Shown: positions 1 to 9,801 of the stretch, one piece after another
Layout of the letters: every line of letters starts with the position of its first letter
How positions within the stretch are numbered: the stretch's first letter is position 1
Assembly: GCF_000015865.1 (NCBI RefSeq)
Contig: NC_009012.1
Location: forward strand, 1,116,001-1,180,000
Length of the DNA: 64,000 nucleotides
DNA from: Acetivibrio thermocellus ATCC 27405
GTDB taxonomy: Bacteria > Bacillota > Clostridia > Acetivibrionales > Acetivibrionaceae
Direction of reading: 5' to 3'
Made by a program: the position numbers and the translations under genes
The notes under the pieces: generated by a model
Seen by the model: only the letters and a program-made list of their open reading frames with translations
What the model was told of the DNA's origin: nothing
The model's database searches: none

Positions 1-426
1 TCCGATTATGGAATAACCGTCTTTGCCAATTCCCGTATCAAGGAACAACTCATATATATCCTTAAGACGGCACGGGGTTTTGTTTATCATATACTCACTT
101 TCCCCGGAGCGATACACCCTCCTGGTTACCGTAACCTCACTAAAATCAATGGGAAGCACGCCGTCAGAATTGTCAAAAGTAAGGGAAACTTCCGCAAATC
201 CCATGGGCTTTCTGTGTTCGGTACCGGCAAATATTACATCTTCCATCTTTCCGCCTCTTAAGGTTTTGGCACTTTGTTCTCCCAGTACCCACCTTATCGC
301 ATCGGAAATGTTGCTTTTACCGCTTCCGTTCGGTCCCACCACAGCAGTAATGCCGGAATTAAATTCAAGCTGTATCCTGTCGGCAAAGGATTTAAAGCCT
401 TGAATTTCAAGTCTCTTCAGATGCAA
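1..426 (-). CDS. smc: SMC chromosome-condensation ATPase, N-terminal part only (gene runs off the left edge)
   Basis: SMC is the ATPase subunit of bacterial condensin and organises the chromosome together with ScpA and ScpB. Only the first 142 codons are in the window. The start chosen is a TTG at 426, six bases after GAGGTG, giving [18 protein letters not shown], the usual SMC opening. Walker A GPNGSGKS is at residues 31-38, followed by the conserved [11 protein letters not shown] and the Q-loop region. An in-frame GTG at 435 is possible but overlaps the ribosome site. The hinge and C-terminal lobe lie outside the window. In many Firmicutes smc follows rnc directly; here three genes lie between them. 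Confidence 0.95.
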   Translation of the reverse strand, partial: MHLKRLEIQGFKSFADRIQLEFNSGITAVVGPNGSGKSNISDAIRWVLGEQSAKTLRGGKMEDVIFAGTEHRKPMGFAEVSLTFDNSDGVLPIDFSEVTVTRRVYRSGESEYMINKTPCRLKDIYELFLDTGIGKDGYSIIG

Positions 427-477
427 ATAAAACACCTCGGCAATTTTAGAATGAAAACCTCAATTTATTCATTAACT

Positions 478-505
478 ATTCTAACATAATTTTTTATATT
501 ATCAA
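478..505 (-). promoter_or_regulatory. Probable sigma-A promoter of smc
   Basis: On the minus strand a TTGATA (505-500) is followed after 16 bases by TAGAAT (483-478). It lies about 50 bases upstream of the smc start in an otherwise empty 128-base gap after pdxA, so smc probably has its own promoter. This is a pattern match only. Confidence 0.5.
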
Positions 506-554
506 CACAGCAAATTATCTCACATCAATATTTCAGGTAAAACAAAGGCATATT

Positions 555-1577
555 TCACAAAATATTGTTTTTGTAGTTGACTTTATAATTTCGGGCATAT
601 TTTCCGGCAACAAGCAAAGCCTCTACCATGCTTACGGCGCTGGCTTTTCCCGTACCGGCAATGTCAAAAGCCGTACCGTGATCCACAGACGTCCTTAAGA
701 AAGGAAGACCTATGGTAACCGAAATTGTCCTTTCAAAATCCAATGTTTTGGCGGCAATATGCCCCTGGTCATGATAAAGAGAAAGTACTGAGTTGTATTT
801 TCCCTTACTTGCAAGATAAAACACCGAGTCAGCCCCAATGGGGCCCTCCACACGATAGCCTTTTAAAATTGCTTCTTTTATGGCAGGCACCACAAAGTCA
901 ACCTCCTCACGGCCAAAAAGTCCATTCTCTCCGCTGTGGGGATTAAGCCCGGCCACCGCCATCGTTCCCTCACTGATACCCAAAAGCTTTAATGCTCTTG
1001 TGCATCTTTCAATATAGTCCAGCACTCTTTCTTTTGTGACAAGATCACATGCCTGTCTTAAAGAAACATGCCGACTTAGGAAAAATATCCTTAAGTTTCC
1101 CACTTCAAACATGGTCAAAGGGTCCTTGGTGCCGGTAAGCCCCGCTAAAATTTCCGTATGCCCGATATAGTCTATTCCCGCCATTTTCAATGATTCTTTG
1201 TTTATGGGGGTAGTAGCCACAGCATCTATTTTTCCGTCCATGGCAAGTTCTACGGTTCGCTTGATATAATCGAAAGCCGCTTTTCCACATTGTGCCTGGA
1301 CCTGTCCCATTTTTATGCCTGCCACACCAATGTTCCCTGTGTCAACAAGATTAATCGTACTGCTGTCGGATACAACTTTGCTCAAAGTCTCATCCACAAC
1401 GTTTATACGACTGTCAAGCCCGCAAATCTCCAATGCCTGACAGATTGCATCCTTTGAGCCTATAACAACCGGTGTGAGAAATCGGTAAATACTTTCTTCC
1501 TTTAGTGCCTTTACCACTATCTCCGGACCGATACCCGCTATATCTCCAAGGGGTACTCCTATTATCGGCTTATCCAC
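555..1577 (-). CDS. pdxA: 4-hydroxythreonine-4-phosphate dehydrogenase family protein (PdxA)
   Basis: PdxA oxidises 4-phosphohydroxy-L-threonine in the DXP-dependent vitamin B6 pathway; related PdxA2 proteins act on other four-carbon acid phosphates. The 340-residue protein is full length. The three metal ligands of the family are visible as H170 (RHVSL), H214 (NPHSGE) and H269 (YHDQGH), with GHTE at 139-142 and [10 protein letters not shown] near 299-308. The start is GTG at 1577 after AGGAGG. No other B6 gene (pdxJ, pdxB, serC) is near. The orphan setting leaves open whether it serves B6 synthesis or a PdxA2-type role. The family call is firm; the exact substrate is not. Confidence 0.85.
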   Translation of the reverse strand: MDKPIIGVPLGDIAGIGPEIVVKALKEESIYRFLTPVVIGSKDAICQALEICGLDSRINVVDETLSKVVSDSSTINLVDTGNIGVAGIKMGQVQAQCGKAAFDYIKRTVELAMDGKIDAVATTPINKESLKMAGIDYIGHTEILAGLTGTKDPLTMFEVGNLRIFFLSRHVSLRQACDLVTKERVLDYIERCTRALKLLGISEGTMAVAGLNPHSGENGLFGREEVDFVVPAIKEAILKGYRVEGPIGADSVFYLASKGKYNSVLSLYHDQGHIAAKTLDFERTISVTIGLPFLRTSVDHGTAFDIAGTGKASAVSMVEALLVAGKYARNYKVNYKNNIL

Positions 1578-1695
1578 TTGAGTTTCCTCCTGTTCTTTCT
1601 CTGATATTTTCCACGTGTTTATGCTTCAAATTATATTCAGGTCTCAAAATTTTGCATCTAAAACTGCTAATTATATTTTACCTAAAAAAACACAT

Positions 1696-1726
1696 TAAAA
1701 AAGCTGTTCTTGTAACCAAGAACAGC
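1696..1726 (-). terminator. Rho-independent terminator of spoVS
   Basis: A 10-bp stem (GCTGTTCTTG with CAAGAACAGC, loop of four) lies at 1703-1726 and is followed on the minus strand by a run of Ts (1702-1697). It begins 27 bases after the spoVS stop codon and separates it from pdxA. Confidence 0.85.
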
Positions 1727-1752
1727 CTCAAAACAGTAAATATGTAATAAAA

Positions 1753-2013
1753 TTATCTAGGTTCGACTAAGAATTTAATCGCAGTCCTCTCCTCCCCGTC
1801 GATACAAACAGATGAAAAAGCTGGAACTGTCACGATGTCTATGCCGTTTGGCGCTACAAAACCTCTTGTAATTGCTATTGCTTTAATAGCTTGATTTACC
1901 GCTGCTGCCCCCACTGCTTGAATTTCAGCTGTCGATTTACCTCTAAGAATTGCTGCCAATGCTCCAGCGACCAACTTCGGCTGCGAATGAGCTGATACCT
2001 TTAATACTTCCAT
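1753..2013 (-). CDS. spoVS: Stage V sporulation protein S
   Basis: SpoVS is a small Alba-like protein needed for late spore development in Bacillus; in several Firmicutes it also affects septation. The 86-residue length and the sequence MEVLKVSAHSQPKLVAGALA, with later GKSTAEIQAVGAAAVNQAIKA, match this very conserved family end to end. A strong GAGGAGG lies just before the ATG. It stands alone: a terminator follows it and an AT-rich 158-base gap precedes it, so it is probably transcribed as a single gene. I could not assign a sigma factor to its promoter from sequence alone. Confidence 0.95.
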   Translation of the reverse strand: MEVLKVSAHSQPKLVAGALAAILRGKSTAEIQAVGAAAVNQAIKAIAITRGFVAPNGIDIVTVPAFSSVCIDGEERTAIKFLVEPR

Positions 2014-2171
2014 ACACTTTTCCTCCTCATAAAATTTAACTTATATAATATAAATTAAATTAATTAAAACAAATTTAATTCTCTCTTTAAAATATATGAC
2101 AAACTATATAAGATAATCTCTAACCTAACTTTATTTTATAATAATCCATGATAACAAACAATATCATAAAA

Positions 2172-3188
2172 TTAATATTTTATATCATAAATTTCATGTC
2201 CCACATTATATTCTCTGACAATTATTTTATCAAAGCCATACTTTTTTCGTAAATATTCTACATTTTTCCTTCCTTGGCCTATAACATTTGATATCTCTTT
2301 TTTATCAGTGCAAATTACAAGGGTGTCTTTTTTCGACAAATTTTTCTCCACAATCGCCTTTTCAATAGCACTAAGTGCCATTTTTGATTCCACCAGCTGC
2401 CTGAAGGCAGGATGAAAAGGCCCTGCTATAACATCGCCACCCTCGTTTATGCTCTCGGTGGGCTGAAGCCCGATTCTTATCACATTTATATTGTTCTTTT
2501 TATAAATATAAAGAAGCTCGGCACAAAGTTCAACGGCTTCCTCAAGCTCCAAAGGGGTGTATTCACCTTTTATATACATCTTTTCAAGATAGGTACCCCT
2601 TACCACTAATGTGGGATAAATCCTTAAAATATCAGGCTTTATTTTAACAACTTCCTCTGCAGTATGAAGAGCCTTCTTTCTGCTGTCTCCCGGAAGCCCT
2701 ATCATTGTTTGTATCCCAAGTACAAAGCCTCTTTTCTTAATAAGGGCCGAAGCATTGTAAACATCCTCAACACTGTGTCCCCTGCAGCTTTTCTCAAGAA
2801 CTTCCCTGTCAAGACTTTGAACCCCAAGCTCTATTGTCTTTACGGAATATTTTTCGAGGTAATCAAGAATTTCTTCGTTTATATAGTCCGGCCTGGTTGA
2901 GAGCCGTATGCTTTTGACCTTTCCCTCTTTTATATACCTGTTGGCCGTCTCAAGATACCTATATTGTTCTTCTCTTTCTATACCTGTAAAGCTGCCTCCG
3001 TAAAAGCCTATCTCAATGTACGTATCTTCACAGGCAGAATCAATATGGGACTCGATAATCGATATCATTTTTTCTTCGGTCATGTCATCTTTTTGACCGC
3101 TTATATATTTTTGATTGCAATATATACAGTCAAAAGGACATCCTTTGTGAGGAATAAAAATTGGTATGACAATATGCTTAGAAGCCAT
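2172..3188 (-). CDS. Radical SAM protein of the Elp3-like group
   Basis: The N-terminus carries the radical SAM cluster motif CxxxCxxC (C17, C21, C24) in KGCPFDCIYC, which holds the [4Fe-4S] cluster that cleaves S-adenosylmethionine. FYGGSFTG (63-70) and the later RPDYI and ELGVQS segments are typical of the Elp3/oxygen-independent coproporphyrinogen oxidase-like branch. At 338 residues it is shorter than Elp3 and has no recognisable acetyltransferase domain at its C-terminus. The protein is a standard neighbour of rnc and smc in Clostridia. Its substrate is unknown; an RNA modification role is only a guess from the family. Confidence 0.8.
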   Translation of the reverse strand: MASKHIVIPIFIPHKGCPFDCIYCNQKYISGQKDDMTEEKMISIIESHIDSACEDTYIEIGFYGGSFTGIEREEQYRYLETANRYIKEGKVKSIRLSTRPDYINEEILDYLEKYSVKTIELGVQSLDREVLEKSCRGHSVEDVYNASALIKKRGFVLGIQTMIGLPGDSRKKALHTAEEVVKIKPDILRIYPTLVVRGTYLEKMYIKGEYTPLELEEAVELCAELLYIYKKNNINVIRIGLQPTESINEGGDVIAGPFHPAFRQLVESKMALSAIEKAIVEKNLSKKDTLVICTDKKEISNVIGQGRKNVEYLRKKYGFDKIIVREYNVGHEIYDIKY

Positions 3189-3408
3189 TGTTTCCCCTCT
3201 TAATGTAATTGATTTAATTAAAACGGATTAATTTTTATCGCACAAATTTTAAAGCAATTACTGCATTTATTCTCATATTAATCATTAATTTTCATGTTAA
3301 TCTTAAATTAGAATCTAATTGTATATATAATTAACCTTTTAATTTAACATGGAATTTTTAATTCAATATCAAAACTCTAATTTATTTTCGAAAATCTTCA
3401 TAAACACT

Positions 3409-4119
3409 TTACGCATTAATATTCTCCAAAGACGATTTTGCAGCCATTTGCTCAGCTTCTTTCTTGGTCCGGCCTTCACCGACACCTACCACTTTTTCAT
3501 CCACTTTTACCTGGGCAACGAACACTTTGCTGTGGTCAGGCCCCTTTTCCTCAATTATCTCATACGCAATCTTATGTTCATTGGTCTTTTGAATAATCTC
3601 CTGCAGCTGGGTCTTATAATCCATAAAAATAGTTCCCTGAATGGATTTTTCTATTGTTTTTTCCAGTTGGTTCAATATGAAAGTCCTCGCACTTTCCAAA
3701 CCTCCGTCAATGTATATAGCCCCTATTAACGCTTCAACGGCATCTGAAAGTATGGAAACCCTCGTCCTTCCACCGGTGTTCTCCTCGCCTTTTCCGAGAA
3801 GAAGGTATTTCCCAATACTTAGGTTCTGCGCACACTCAGCCAAAGTACGTTCGCATACCACATTGGCTCTAAACTTTGTCATTTCCCCTTCAGCCAGATA
3901 TGAACAGTTTTTATAAATGTATTCGCTTACAACCATGTTTAAAACGGTATCTCCCAAAAATTCAAGCCTTTCATTGCTGGTTATTCTTTCATCCCTGCAT
4001 TCATTGGCATAGGAACTGTGAGTGAGAGCCAGTACAAGCTTCATCTTGTCCTCAAAACAATAATCAATAACTCTCTCCAGTTCGTTTATCATGCCCATAA
4101 AACTTTCCAAATCAAACAT
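3409..4119 (-). CDS. rnc: Ribonuclease III
   Basis: RNase III cuts double-stranded RNA in rRNA precursors and mRNAs. The signature NERLEFLGD is at residues 49-57 and the second catalytic block SDAVEALIGAIYID at about 125-138. A double-stranded RNA binding domain fills the C-terminal 70 residues, ending EAEQMAAKSSLENINA. I start at the ATG at 4119 (MFDLESFMG), preceded by AAGGATGGGAGC, giving 236 residues, close to the usual length; the frame stays open for 20 further codons upstream with no good ribosome site. It follows fabF after 150 bases, which include a GC-rich hairpin without a T-run (4192-4221). Confidence 0.95.
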   Translation of the reverse strand: MFDLESFMGMINELERVIDYCFEDKMKLVLALTHSSYANECRDERITSNERLEFLGDTVLNMVVSEYIYKNCSYLAEGEMTKFRANVVCERTLAECAQNLSIGKYLLLGKGEENTGGRTRVSILSDAVEALIGAIYIDGGLESARTFILNQLEKTIEKSIQGTIFMDYKTQLQEIIQKTNEHKIAYEIIEEKGPDHSKVFVAQVKVDEKVVGVGEGRTKKEAEQMAAKSSLENINA

Positions 4120-4270
4120 TTTGCTCCCATCCTTCAAAGGCAATAATATATATTTCCTGACGGAAAAATATATTATCATATTTCACAGCTTTAGGGGAAC
4201 GGAATAAACCGTCCCCCTTTTATAAACACAATTACAATATAATGCATTTGTATTAATATAATTGTAATTT

Positions 4271-5506
4271 TTAACAGAACTTTTTAAATACGATGGTTAC
4301 ATTGTGCCCACCAAATCCCAAAGAGTTTGACAATGCATAGGTTATGTCGGCGCTTCTTCCTTTATTCGGAACATAATCAAGGTCACATTCAGGGTCCGGT
4401 GTGCGGTAATTGATTGTCGGAGGCAAGAATCCATCCTTTATCGAAAGGACAGTAATAATAGCCTCAATTGCGCCGGCCGCACCCAAAAGATGCCCTGTCA
4501 TTGATTTTGTGGAGCTTACAGCCAGCTTCCTTGCATGTTCGCCAAACACGGTTTTTATCGCTGCAGTTTCAAACTTGTCGTTGTATTCGGTGGATGTTCC
4601 ATGTGCATTAATATAATCAATGTCTTCAGGTTTTATTCCTGCATCATCTATAGCCATTTTCATACATCTTGCCGCACCTTCGCCTTCCGGTGCCGGAGCG
4701 GTAATATGATATGCGTCGTTTGTAACTCCGTATCCCACAATCTCGGCAAGGATGTTTGCTCCTCTCTTCAGCGCGTGCTCCAATTCTTCCAACACAAGAA
4801 TTGCAGCACCTTCTCCCATAACAAATCCGTTTCTTTCGGCATCGAACGGTCTGCAGGCCAAAGCAGGATCTTCCGTTGTGGTCATGGCTTTCATCGAGCA
4901 GAAACCGGCAAAAGACAACGGTGTTATGGGAGCTTCCGATCCTCCGGTAATTATAACATCCGCGTCTCCCCTCTGGATAACTTTGAAAGCATCACCAATG
5001 GCATTGGCGGATGTTGCGCATGCAGTTACAACACATTCGTTAAAGCCCTTGGCTCCAAACTGCATGGCAATTTGTCCCGCTGCCATGTTTGAAATCATCA
5101 TGGGGATAAAGAACGGACTTACTCTGCCGGGCCCTTTCTCAATATAGACCCTGAACTGTTCTTCAAATGTCGTTATTCCTCCTATTCCCGAACCAACAAT
5201 GACTCCAAATTTATTTTTATCCACCTTGTCAAGGTCAAGCCCTGACATTTCCACAGCCATTTTGGAAGCAGCCATTGCATACTGGCAATATGGATCCATT
5301 CTTTTTGCTTCTTTTTTATCAATATACTTTGTAGGGTCAAAATCTTTTATCTCAGCTGCAACTTTTGTTGGCATGTTTGATGCATCGAACTTCGTTACCA
5401 TAGTTATTCCGCATTTACCTTCCTTTATCGCGTTCCAAAACTCGTCAATCTCAGTTCCCAATGCAGATACAACTCCCAGACCTGTAACAACAACTCTTCT
5501 CTTCAT
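4271..5506 (-). CDS. fabF: Beta-ketoacyl-ACP synthase II
   Basis: FabF condenses malonyl-ACP with a growing acyl-ACP in fatty acid elongation. The catalytic triad is visible as Cys163 ([10 protein letters not shown]), His302 ([11 protein letters not shown]) and His339 ([11 protein letters not shown]). The ATG at 5506 (MKRRVVVTG) is chosen because AGGAGG stands seven bases upstream; an in-frame TTG lies two codons earlier. The protein is 411 residues, normal for the family. It is the last fab gene of the cluster and is separated from acpP by a terminator, so its expression may depend on read-through or on a promoter in the 150-base gap. Confidence 0.97.
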   Translation of the reverse strand: MKRRVVVTGLGVVSALGTEIDEFWNAIKEGKCGITMVTKFDASNMPTKVAAEIKDFDPTKYIDKKEAKRMDPYCQYAMAASKMAVEMSGLDLDKVDKNKFGVIVGSGIGGITTFEEQFRVYIEKGPGRVSPFFIPMMISNMAAGQIAMQFGAKGFNECVVTACATSANAIGDAFKVIQRGDADVIITGGSEAPITPLSFAGFCSMKAMTTTEDPALACRPFDAERNGFVMGEGAAILVLEELEHALKRGANILAEIVGYGVTNDAYHITAPAPEGEGAARCMKMAIDDAGIKPEDIDYINAHGTSTEYNDKFETAAIKTVFGEHARKLAVSSTKSMTGHLLGAAGAIEAIITVLSIKDGFLPPTINYRTPDPECDLDYVPNKGRSADITYALSNSLGFGGHNVTIVFKKFC

Positions 5507-5627
5507 TGCCAAACCTCCTGTATTAATACTTACAAGTATATAAGAAGTTAATCATCTATCTATGATAAATCAGCAATTGCTTTTCATATTTTACCTGAAA
5601 TTTAGTTTGCCATAATAAGTTTATCAT

Positions 5628-5657
5628 AAAAAAGTCCCTTTTGCAGGGACTTTTTTT
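5628..5657 (-). terminator. Terminator overlapping the acpP stop codon
   Basis: A GTCCC/GGGAC stem flanked by A and T runs (AAAAAAGTCCC, loop TTTTGCA, GGGACTTTTTT) sits at 5628-5657. Its A side on the minus strand includes the acpP stop codon at 5656-5658. The arrangement is symmetric, so it could act on either strand, but only acpP runs into it. It would reduce transcription of fabF relative to acpP. Confidence 0.8.
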
Positions 5658-5880
5658 ATGAATTATTTTTAATGTACTCAACAACGTCTCCTACCGTCGT
5701 AATCTTTTCGGCCTCGCTGTCAGGAATTTCGAGATCGAACTCTTCTTCCAGGGCCATTATCAATTCAACAATATCCAAAGAGTCTGCACCAAGGTCATCT
5801 ATAAAAGATGATTCCATTGTTATCTCATCTTCCTCAATACCCAACTGCTCTGCAATAATCTTTCTAACTTTTTCGAACAT
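5656..5880 (-). CDS. acpP: Acyl carrier protein
   Basis: ACP carries acyl intermediates on a phosphopantetheine arm during fatty acid and phospholipid synthesis. The 74-residue acidic protein has the attachment site [13 protein letters not shown] with Ser34. The start has an ideal AAGGAGGTG ribosome site. It lies between fabG and fabF and ends in a terminator, which fits the high ACP level needed relative to the enzymes. Confidence 0.98.
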   Translation of the reverse strand: MFEKVRKIIAEQLGIEEDEITMESSFIDDLGADSLDIVELIMALEEEFDLEIPDSEAEKITTVGDVVEYIKNNS

Positions 5881-5967
5881 TATAATTCACCTCCTTCCAC
5901 AGGGGGGTTGCTTGATTCTTAGTGTAAACTATTGATTTGAACCAAATAGTGTTACAATAAGATATTA

Positions 5968-6711
5968 TTACATTACCAATCCGCCGTCAATATTTATTAC
6001 CTGACCTGTTATATAATTTGAATCGTCAGATGCAAGGAAACCGACAACATTTGCCACTTCTTCAGGCGTCCCAAACCTTTTAAGCGGTATGTTATTCAAA
6101 TACATTTCCTTTACTTTGTCAGGTAACACATCGGTCATGTCGGTTTTTATTATACCCGGCGCCACGGCATTACAGTAAATCCCCTTTGCGGCAAATTCCT
6201 TTGCGATTGATTTTGTAAAACCTATTAAACCAGCTTTTGATGCTGCATAATTGGCCTGACCCGCATTACCAATAATACCCGCAATAGAGGTAATATTTAT
6301 AATTTTACCGCTTTTTTGTTTTAACATGATTTTGGAGACAGCTTTTGTACAAAGATAGGCACTTTTTAAGTTTGTATTCAAAACATCGTCCCAATCTTTT
6401 TCAGACATTTTCAGCATGAGCGTATCTCTGGTTATGCCTGCGTTATTTACAAGTATGTCAATTCTTCCGAAAGCATCCATTGCCGTTTTAACCATGTTCT
6501 CAACATCTTCAGGGTTTTTTACATCCCCTTTTGCAACAACAACGTTTATCCCGGCAGCTTTAAATTCCTCCGCAGTGGCATCAAGGCTGGTTGAAGCAGG
6601 TGAACCGTTAAGAACGATATTTGCTCCCATATTTCCCAATTTCCACGCAATAGCCTTCCCCAGGCCTCTGCTCGAGCCGGTTACAATCGCAGTTTTTCCC
6701 TTCAATTGCAT
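5968..6711 (-). CDS. fabG: 3-oxoacyl-ACP reductase
   Basis: FabG reduces 3-oxoacyl-ACP with NADPH. It is a classical short-chain dehydrogenase of 247 residues: nucleotide site TGSSRGLG at 11-18, NNAG at 89-92, catalytic Ser142, Tyr155 and Lys159 (YAASK). The ATG at 6711 (MQLKGKTAIVTG) is preferred because GAGGTG stands six bases upstream; a GTG three codons earlier overlaps that ribosome site. It follows fabD after 41 bases and precedes acpP in the same operon. Confidence 0.97.
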   Translation of the reverse strand: MQLKGKTAIVTGSSRGLGKAIAWKLGNMGANIVLNGSPASTSLDATAEEFKAAGINVVVAKGDVKNPEDVENMVKTAMDAFGRIDILVNNAGITRDTLMLKMSEKDWDDVLNTNLKSAYLCTKAVSKIMLKQKSGKIINITSIAGIIGNAGQANYAASKAGLIGFTKSIAKEFAAKGIYCNAVAPGIIKTDMTDVLPDKVKEMYLNNIPLKRFGTPEEVANVVGFLASDDSNYITGQVINIDGGLVM

Positions 6712-6752
6712 ACTATTCACCTCGCTTTGCCGTTATGAATAGATTTATACTT

Positions 6753-7688
6753 TCAGGCTCCAAGTTCCTGCAATGTTTTATTGAGAGATTCAATATCCTC
6801 AACATTAAGAGTTTTCATCTCTTTGTTGATCTTCTTGACAAAACCGCTGAGTACCTTGCCGGGACCTATCTCAACAAAAGTATCCACCCCGTCTTCAATC
6901 ATATTTCTTATTGAATCTTCAAACAGCACCGAGCTGCTTACCTGTCTTATCAGAAGATCTTTTACCTTGTCTTTGTCTATAATATATTCAGCAGTTACAT
7001 TTGTTACCACAGGAATTTGCATGTCTCCAAGGGTTACTCTTTCAAGTTCCGCGGCAAGCTTATCCCCCGCAGGCTTTAGCATGCTGCAGTGGAACGGGGC
7101 GCTCACGGCAAGAAGCATTGCCCTTTTTGCTCCCATCTCTTTTGCAATTTCCAAAGCCTTCTCCACTGCCTTTACCTCTCCTGCAACAGTTATCTGGCCC
7201 GGGCAGTTAAAGTTCGCCGGCTCCACAATTCCTTCCGACGAAGCCTTTTTGCAGCATTCTTTTACCGCCTCACTGTCAAGCCCTATTATAGCGGCCATGG
7301 TACCCACTCCAACCGGCACCGCCTCTTGCATGAATTTACCTCTTTTTCTCACTAATGCCACAGCATCCCTGAAAGTCATTGTGCCTGCCGCAACATGGGC
7401 AGAATACTCTCCAAGGCTTAGTCCGGCCACAACATCCGGCTTTATACCTTTCTCCAAAACAGGCTGGAGCAAAGCCACGCTGGTTGTCAAAATGGCGGGC
7501 TGAGTATTCTCGGTTATCTTGAGGGTCTCTTCATCCCCCTCAAAAATCATTTTTTTCATGTCAAAACCCAAAACTTCCGATGCCTCGTCAAATATGGCAT
7601 CAGCAGATTTGTACTCATCGGCTATTTGTTTACCCATTCCGATATATTGTGCTCCCTGTCCGGGGAACAAAAATGCCAGCTTTCCCAT
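6753..7688 (-). CDS. fabD: Malonyl-CoA:ACP transacylase
   Basis: FabD moves malonyl groups from CoA to ACP. The 311-residue protein starts with MGKLAFLFPGQGAQ, has the nucleophile Ser91 in AGLSLGEYSA and the partner His200 in SAPFHCSM. The ATG follows GGAGG by seven bases. It sits between fabH and fabG. No acetyl-CoA carboxylase genes are in this window, so malonyl-CoA must come from genes elsewhere. Confidence 0.97.
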   Translation of the reverse strand: MGKLAFLFPGQGAQYIGMGKQIADEYKSADAIFDEASEVLGFDMKKMIFEGDEETLKITENTQPAILTTSVALLQPVLEKGIKPDVVAGLSLGEYSAHVAAGTMTFRDAVALVRKRGKFMQEAVPVGVGTMAAIIGLDSEAVKECCKKASSEGIVEPANFNCPGQITVAGEVKAVEKALEIAKEMGAKRAMLLAVSAPFHCSMLKPAGDKLAAELERVTLGDMQIPVVTNVTAEYIIDKDKVKDLLIRQVSSSVLFEDSIRNMIEDGVDTFVEIGPGKVLSGFVKKINKEMKTLNVEDIESLNKTLQELGA

Positions 7689-7741
7689 TCTTCTACCTCC
7701 AGTGTTAAAAACAAAATTTTAAAACTTCATTTTAGTATGAT

Positions 7742-8737
7742 TTATTTATTCCATCTGATTACGGCGGAGCCCCAGGTAAGGCCTCCTCCAAAACCGACTA
7801 AAATTAAATTGTCACCTTTGGAAAAGAGATTTTGTCTATAAGCCTCATCCAATCCCACAGGTATGGATGCGGACGAAATATTGCCGTATTTGTGAAGGTT
7901 TGAAAACACCTTGTCATTTGGTATGTTAAGCCTCTTTGCCGCACCTTCCAAAATTCTTATATTGGCCTGGTGAGGCATGATAACCTTTATATCATCCATG
8001 GAAAGTCCTGTGTCTTCCAACACTTTTATAGTTGCATGTTCCATAATTTTTACCGCAAATTTGAAAACTTCGCTGCCGTCCATCCACAGCGTTCTTTTGG
8101 CTTCTCCTCCTCTTGCCTCAATATCGCGGGACGCAATATAGCAGCAAGGTATGGTAAGGTTTTTTCCCATTTCACCGTCCGCTCCGGTATAGGTGGTAAT
8201 TATTCCATAGCCTTCCTCCACCGGTCCGAGCAGAGCCGCCCCTGAGCCGTCCCCGAAAAGAACGCAGGTATTCCTGTCTTTCCAGTCAACTACTTTCGAA
8301 AGTCCTTCACATCCCACAAGTAACACATATTTGTAAAAGCCTGACTTAATAAACTGATTGGCCACGGACAAGCCATAAATGAATCCGGAGCATGCAGCAT
8401 TGAGATCAAAGGCAGCCGCCCTGGTTGCTCCGATTTCACTTTGAATAAGACAGGACATGGAAGGGGAAAGATAATCGGGTGTCTCTGTGGTTACAATTAT
8501 CAAATCCACTTCTTCCGGATTTACTTTGGCATCGGCCAGAGCCTTTTTGGCAGCCTCCACGCCCAGTTTGTATGTCGGCATATCCTCATCCAATACTCTT
8601 CTTTCCGATATTCCTGTTCTTTTTATAATCCATTCATCCGACGTATCCACCATTTTTTCCAGATCGTGATTGGTAAGCACTTTTTCCGGAAAGCTGCTCC
8701 CCAACCCCAAAATTCCGCAATTACAAGTCTTGTTCAA
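7742..8737 (-). CDS. fabH: Beta-ketoacyl-ACP synthase III
   Basis: FabH starts fatty acid synthesis by condensing an acyl-CoA primer with malonyl-ACP. Catalytic residues are Cys116 (DLNAACSGF), His256 (MPHQANIRI) and Asn286 (YGNISSAS). The 331-residue protein begins with TTG at 8737, nine bases after a GGAGG located inside plsX, and overlaps the plsX end by 17 bases, so the two are probably translationally coupled. Confidence 0.96.
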   Translation of the reverse strand: MNKTCNCGILGLGSSFPEKVLTNHDLEKMVDTSDEWIIKRTGISERRVLDEDMPTYKLGVEAAKKALADAKVNPEEVDLIIVTTETPDYLSPSMSCLIQSEIGATRAAAFDLNAACSGFIYGLSVANQFIKSGFYKYVLLVGCEGLSKVVDWKDRNTCVLFGDGSGAALLGPVEEGYGIITTYTGADGEMGKNLTIPCCYIASRDIEARGGEAKRTLWMDGSEVFKFAVKIMEHATIKVLEDTGLSMDDIKVIMPHQANIRILEGAAKRLNIPNDKVFSNLHKYGNISSASIPVGLDEAYRQNLFSKGDNLILVGFGGGLTWGSAVIRWNK

Positions 8738-9740
8738 TATCCTCTACCTCCATATTAACAAACTCTTGCCTTATTTTGTCCAGTGCCTTCGTTTCTGCAA
8801 ATTTGCTTGCTTTAATAATTACGTTTTTAACGGTTCTTGCGTTTGAACTTCCGTGACTTTTAAATACAAGGCCGTCAACACCCAATATAGGAGCGCCCCC
8901 GTTTTCATCTGCATCCATAATCTTTTTCAAAACTTTCATATCTTTCTTTAGCATGAGAGCCGCCATTTTCGTTTTCAAATTTTTAAGCATGATACCTTTT
9001 ATCAGGTTATAGAAATATGAACCGGCTCCTTCGTAGAATTTAAGAAGCACATTTCCGGTAAAACCGTCGCACACAACCACGTCAACTTTGCCTAATGCCA
9101 CATCATTTCCTTCAACGTTTCCCACAAAATTGATATTTGATTCCGAAAGAAGTGAATACGCCTGCTTTAAGGTTTCATTGCCTTTTCCCACCTCGGCCCC
9201 TATGTTTAAAAGGCCAACCTTCGGATTTTCAATGCCCAGCATCTCTTTCATATAAATTGAACCCATAATACCAAACTGCTGATAATTAACAGGCTTGCAA
9301 ACGGTATTAAGTCCAGCATCTATAATAAGACCTTTTCCGGCCTTAGTGGGCACTATTGCACCAATTGCAGGTCTGTCGACACCCTTTATCCTGCCGAGTA
9401 TAAACAGGGCACCTGTCATTAATGCTCCGCTGTTTCCGCAGGATAAAAATATATCTCCCTTTTTCTCTTTCAAAAGCTTGAAGCCTACAACCATGGAAGA
9501 ATCCTTCTTGGTTTTGATTGCCTTTGTAGGCGTATCTTCCACTGTTATAACTTCCGAGGCATGATGAATTTTGATCCGGGATGTATCATAGCTTCTTTTG
9601 TTCAATATTTCCCGGATTTTTCCCTCATCACCTATCAGCAGTATTTCAAAACCGTCAGCCTCGGAAACAGCATCCAAACATCCGTTGACAATGGCCTCCG
9701 GCGCATTGTCTCCACCCATTGCATCAACCAATATAATCAA
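8721..9740 (-). CDS. plsX: Phosphate acyltransferase PlsX
   Basis: PlsX makes acyl-phosphate from acyl-ACP, the donor for PlsY in the first step of phospholipid synthesis. The sequence opens IILVDAMGGDNAPEAIV, the family signature, and contains LSCGNSGALMTGALF and GFTGNVLLKFYEG. Length is 339 residues. The start is TTG at 9740 after AGGAG with nine bases spacing. It is the second gene of the fapR operon, as in Bacillus subtilis (fapR-plsX-fabD-fabG). Confidence 0.96.
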   Translation of the reverse strand: MIILVDAMGGDNAPEAIVNGCLDAVSEADGFEILLIGDEGKIREILNKRSYDTSRIKIHHASEVITVEDTPTKAIKTKKDSSMVVGFKLLKEKKGDIFLSCGNSGALMTGALFILGRIKGVDRPAIGAIVPTKAGKGLIIDAGLNTVCKPVNYQQFGIMGSIYMKEMLGIENPKVGLLNIGAEVGKGNETLKQAYSLLSESNINFVGNVEGNDVALGKVDVVVCDGFTGNVLLKFYEGAGSYFYNLIKGIMLKNLKTKMAALMLKKDMKVLKKIMDADENGGAPILGVDGLVFKSHGSSNARTVKNVIIKASKFAETKALDKIRQEFVNMEVEDIEQDL

Positions 9741-9801
9741 AAGTATTCACTCCTAAACTCCGATAGTCTGTATTTTTTCCTTCACTAAGTTACTACACAT
9801 T

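Noticed and set aside
4192-4221. Hairpin GGGGAACGG-AATAAA-CCGTCCCCC between fabF and rnc as a terminator
   Set aside because: It has no T-run on the minus strand, where the genes are read. It may be an RNA processing site or nothing.
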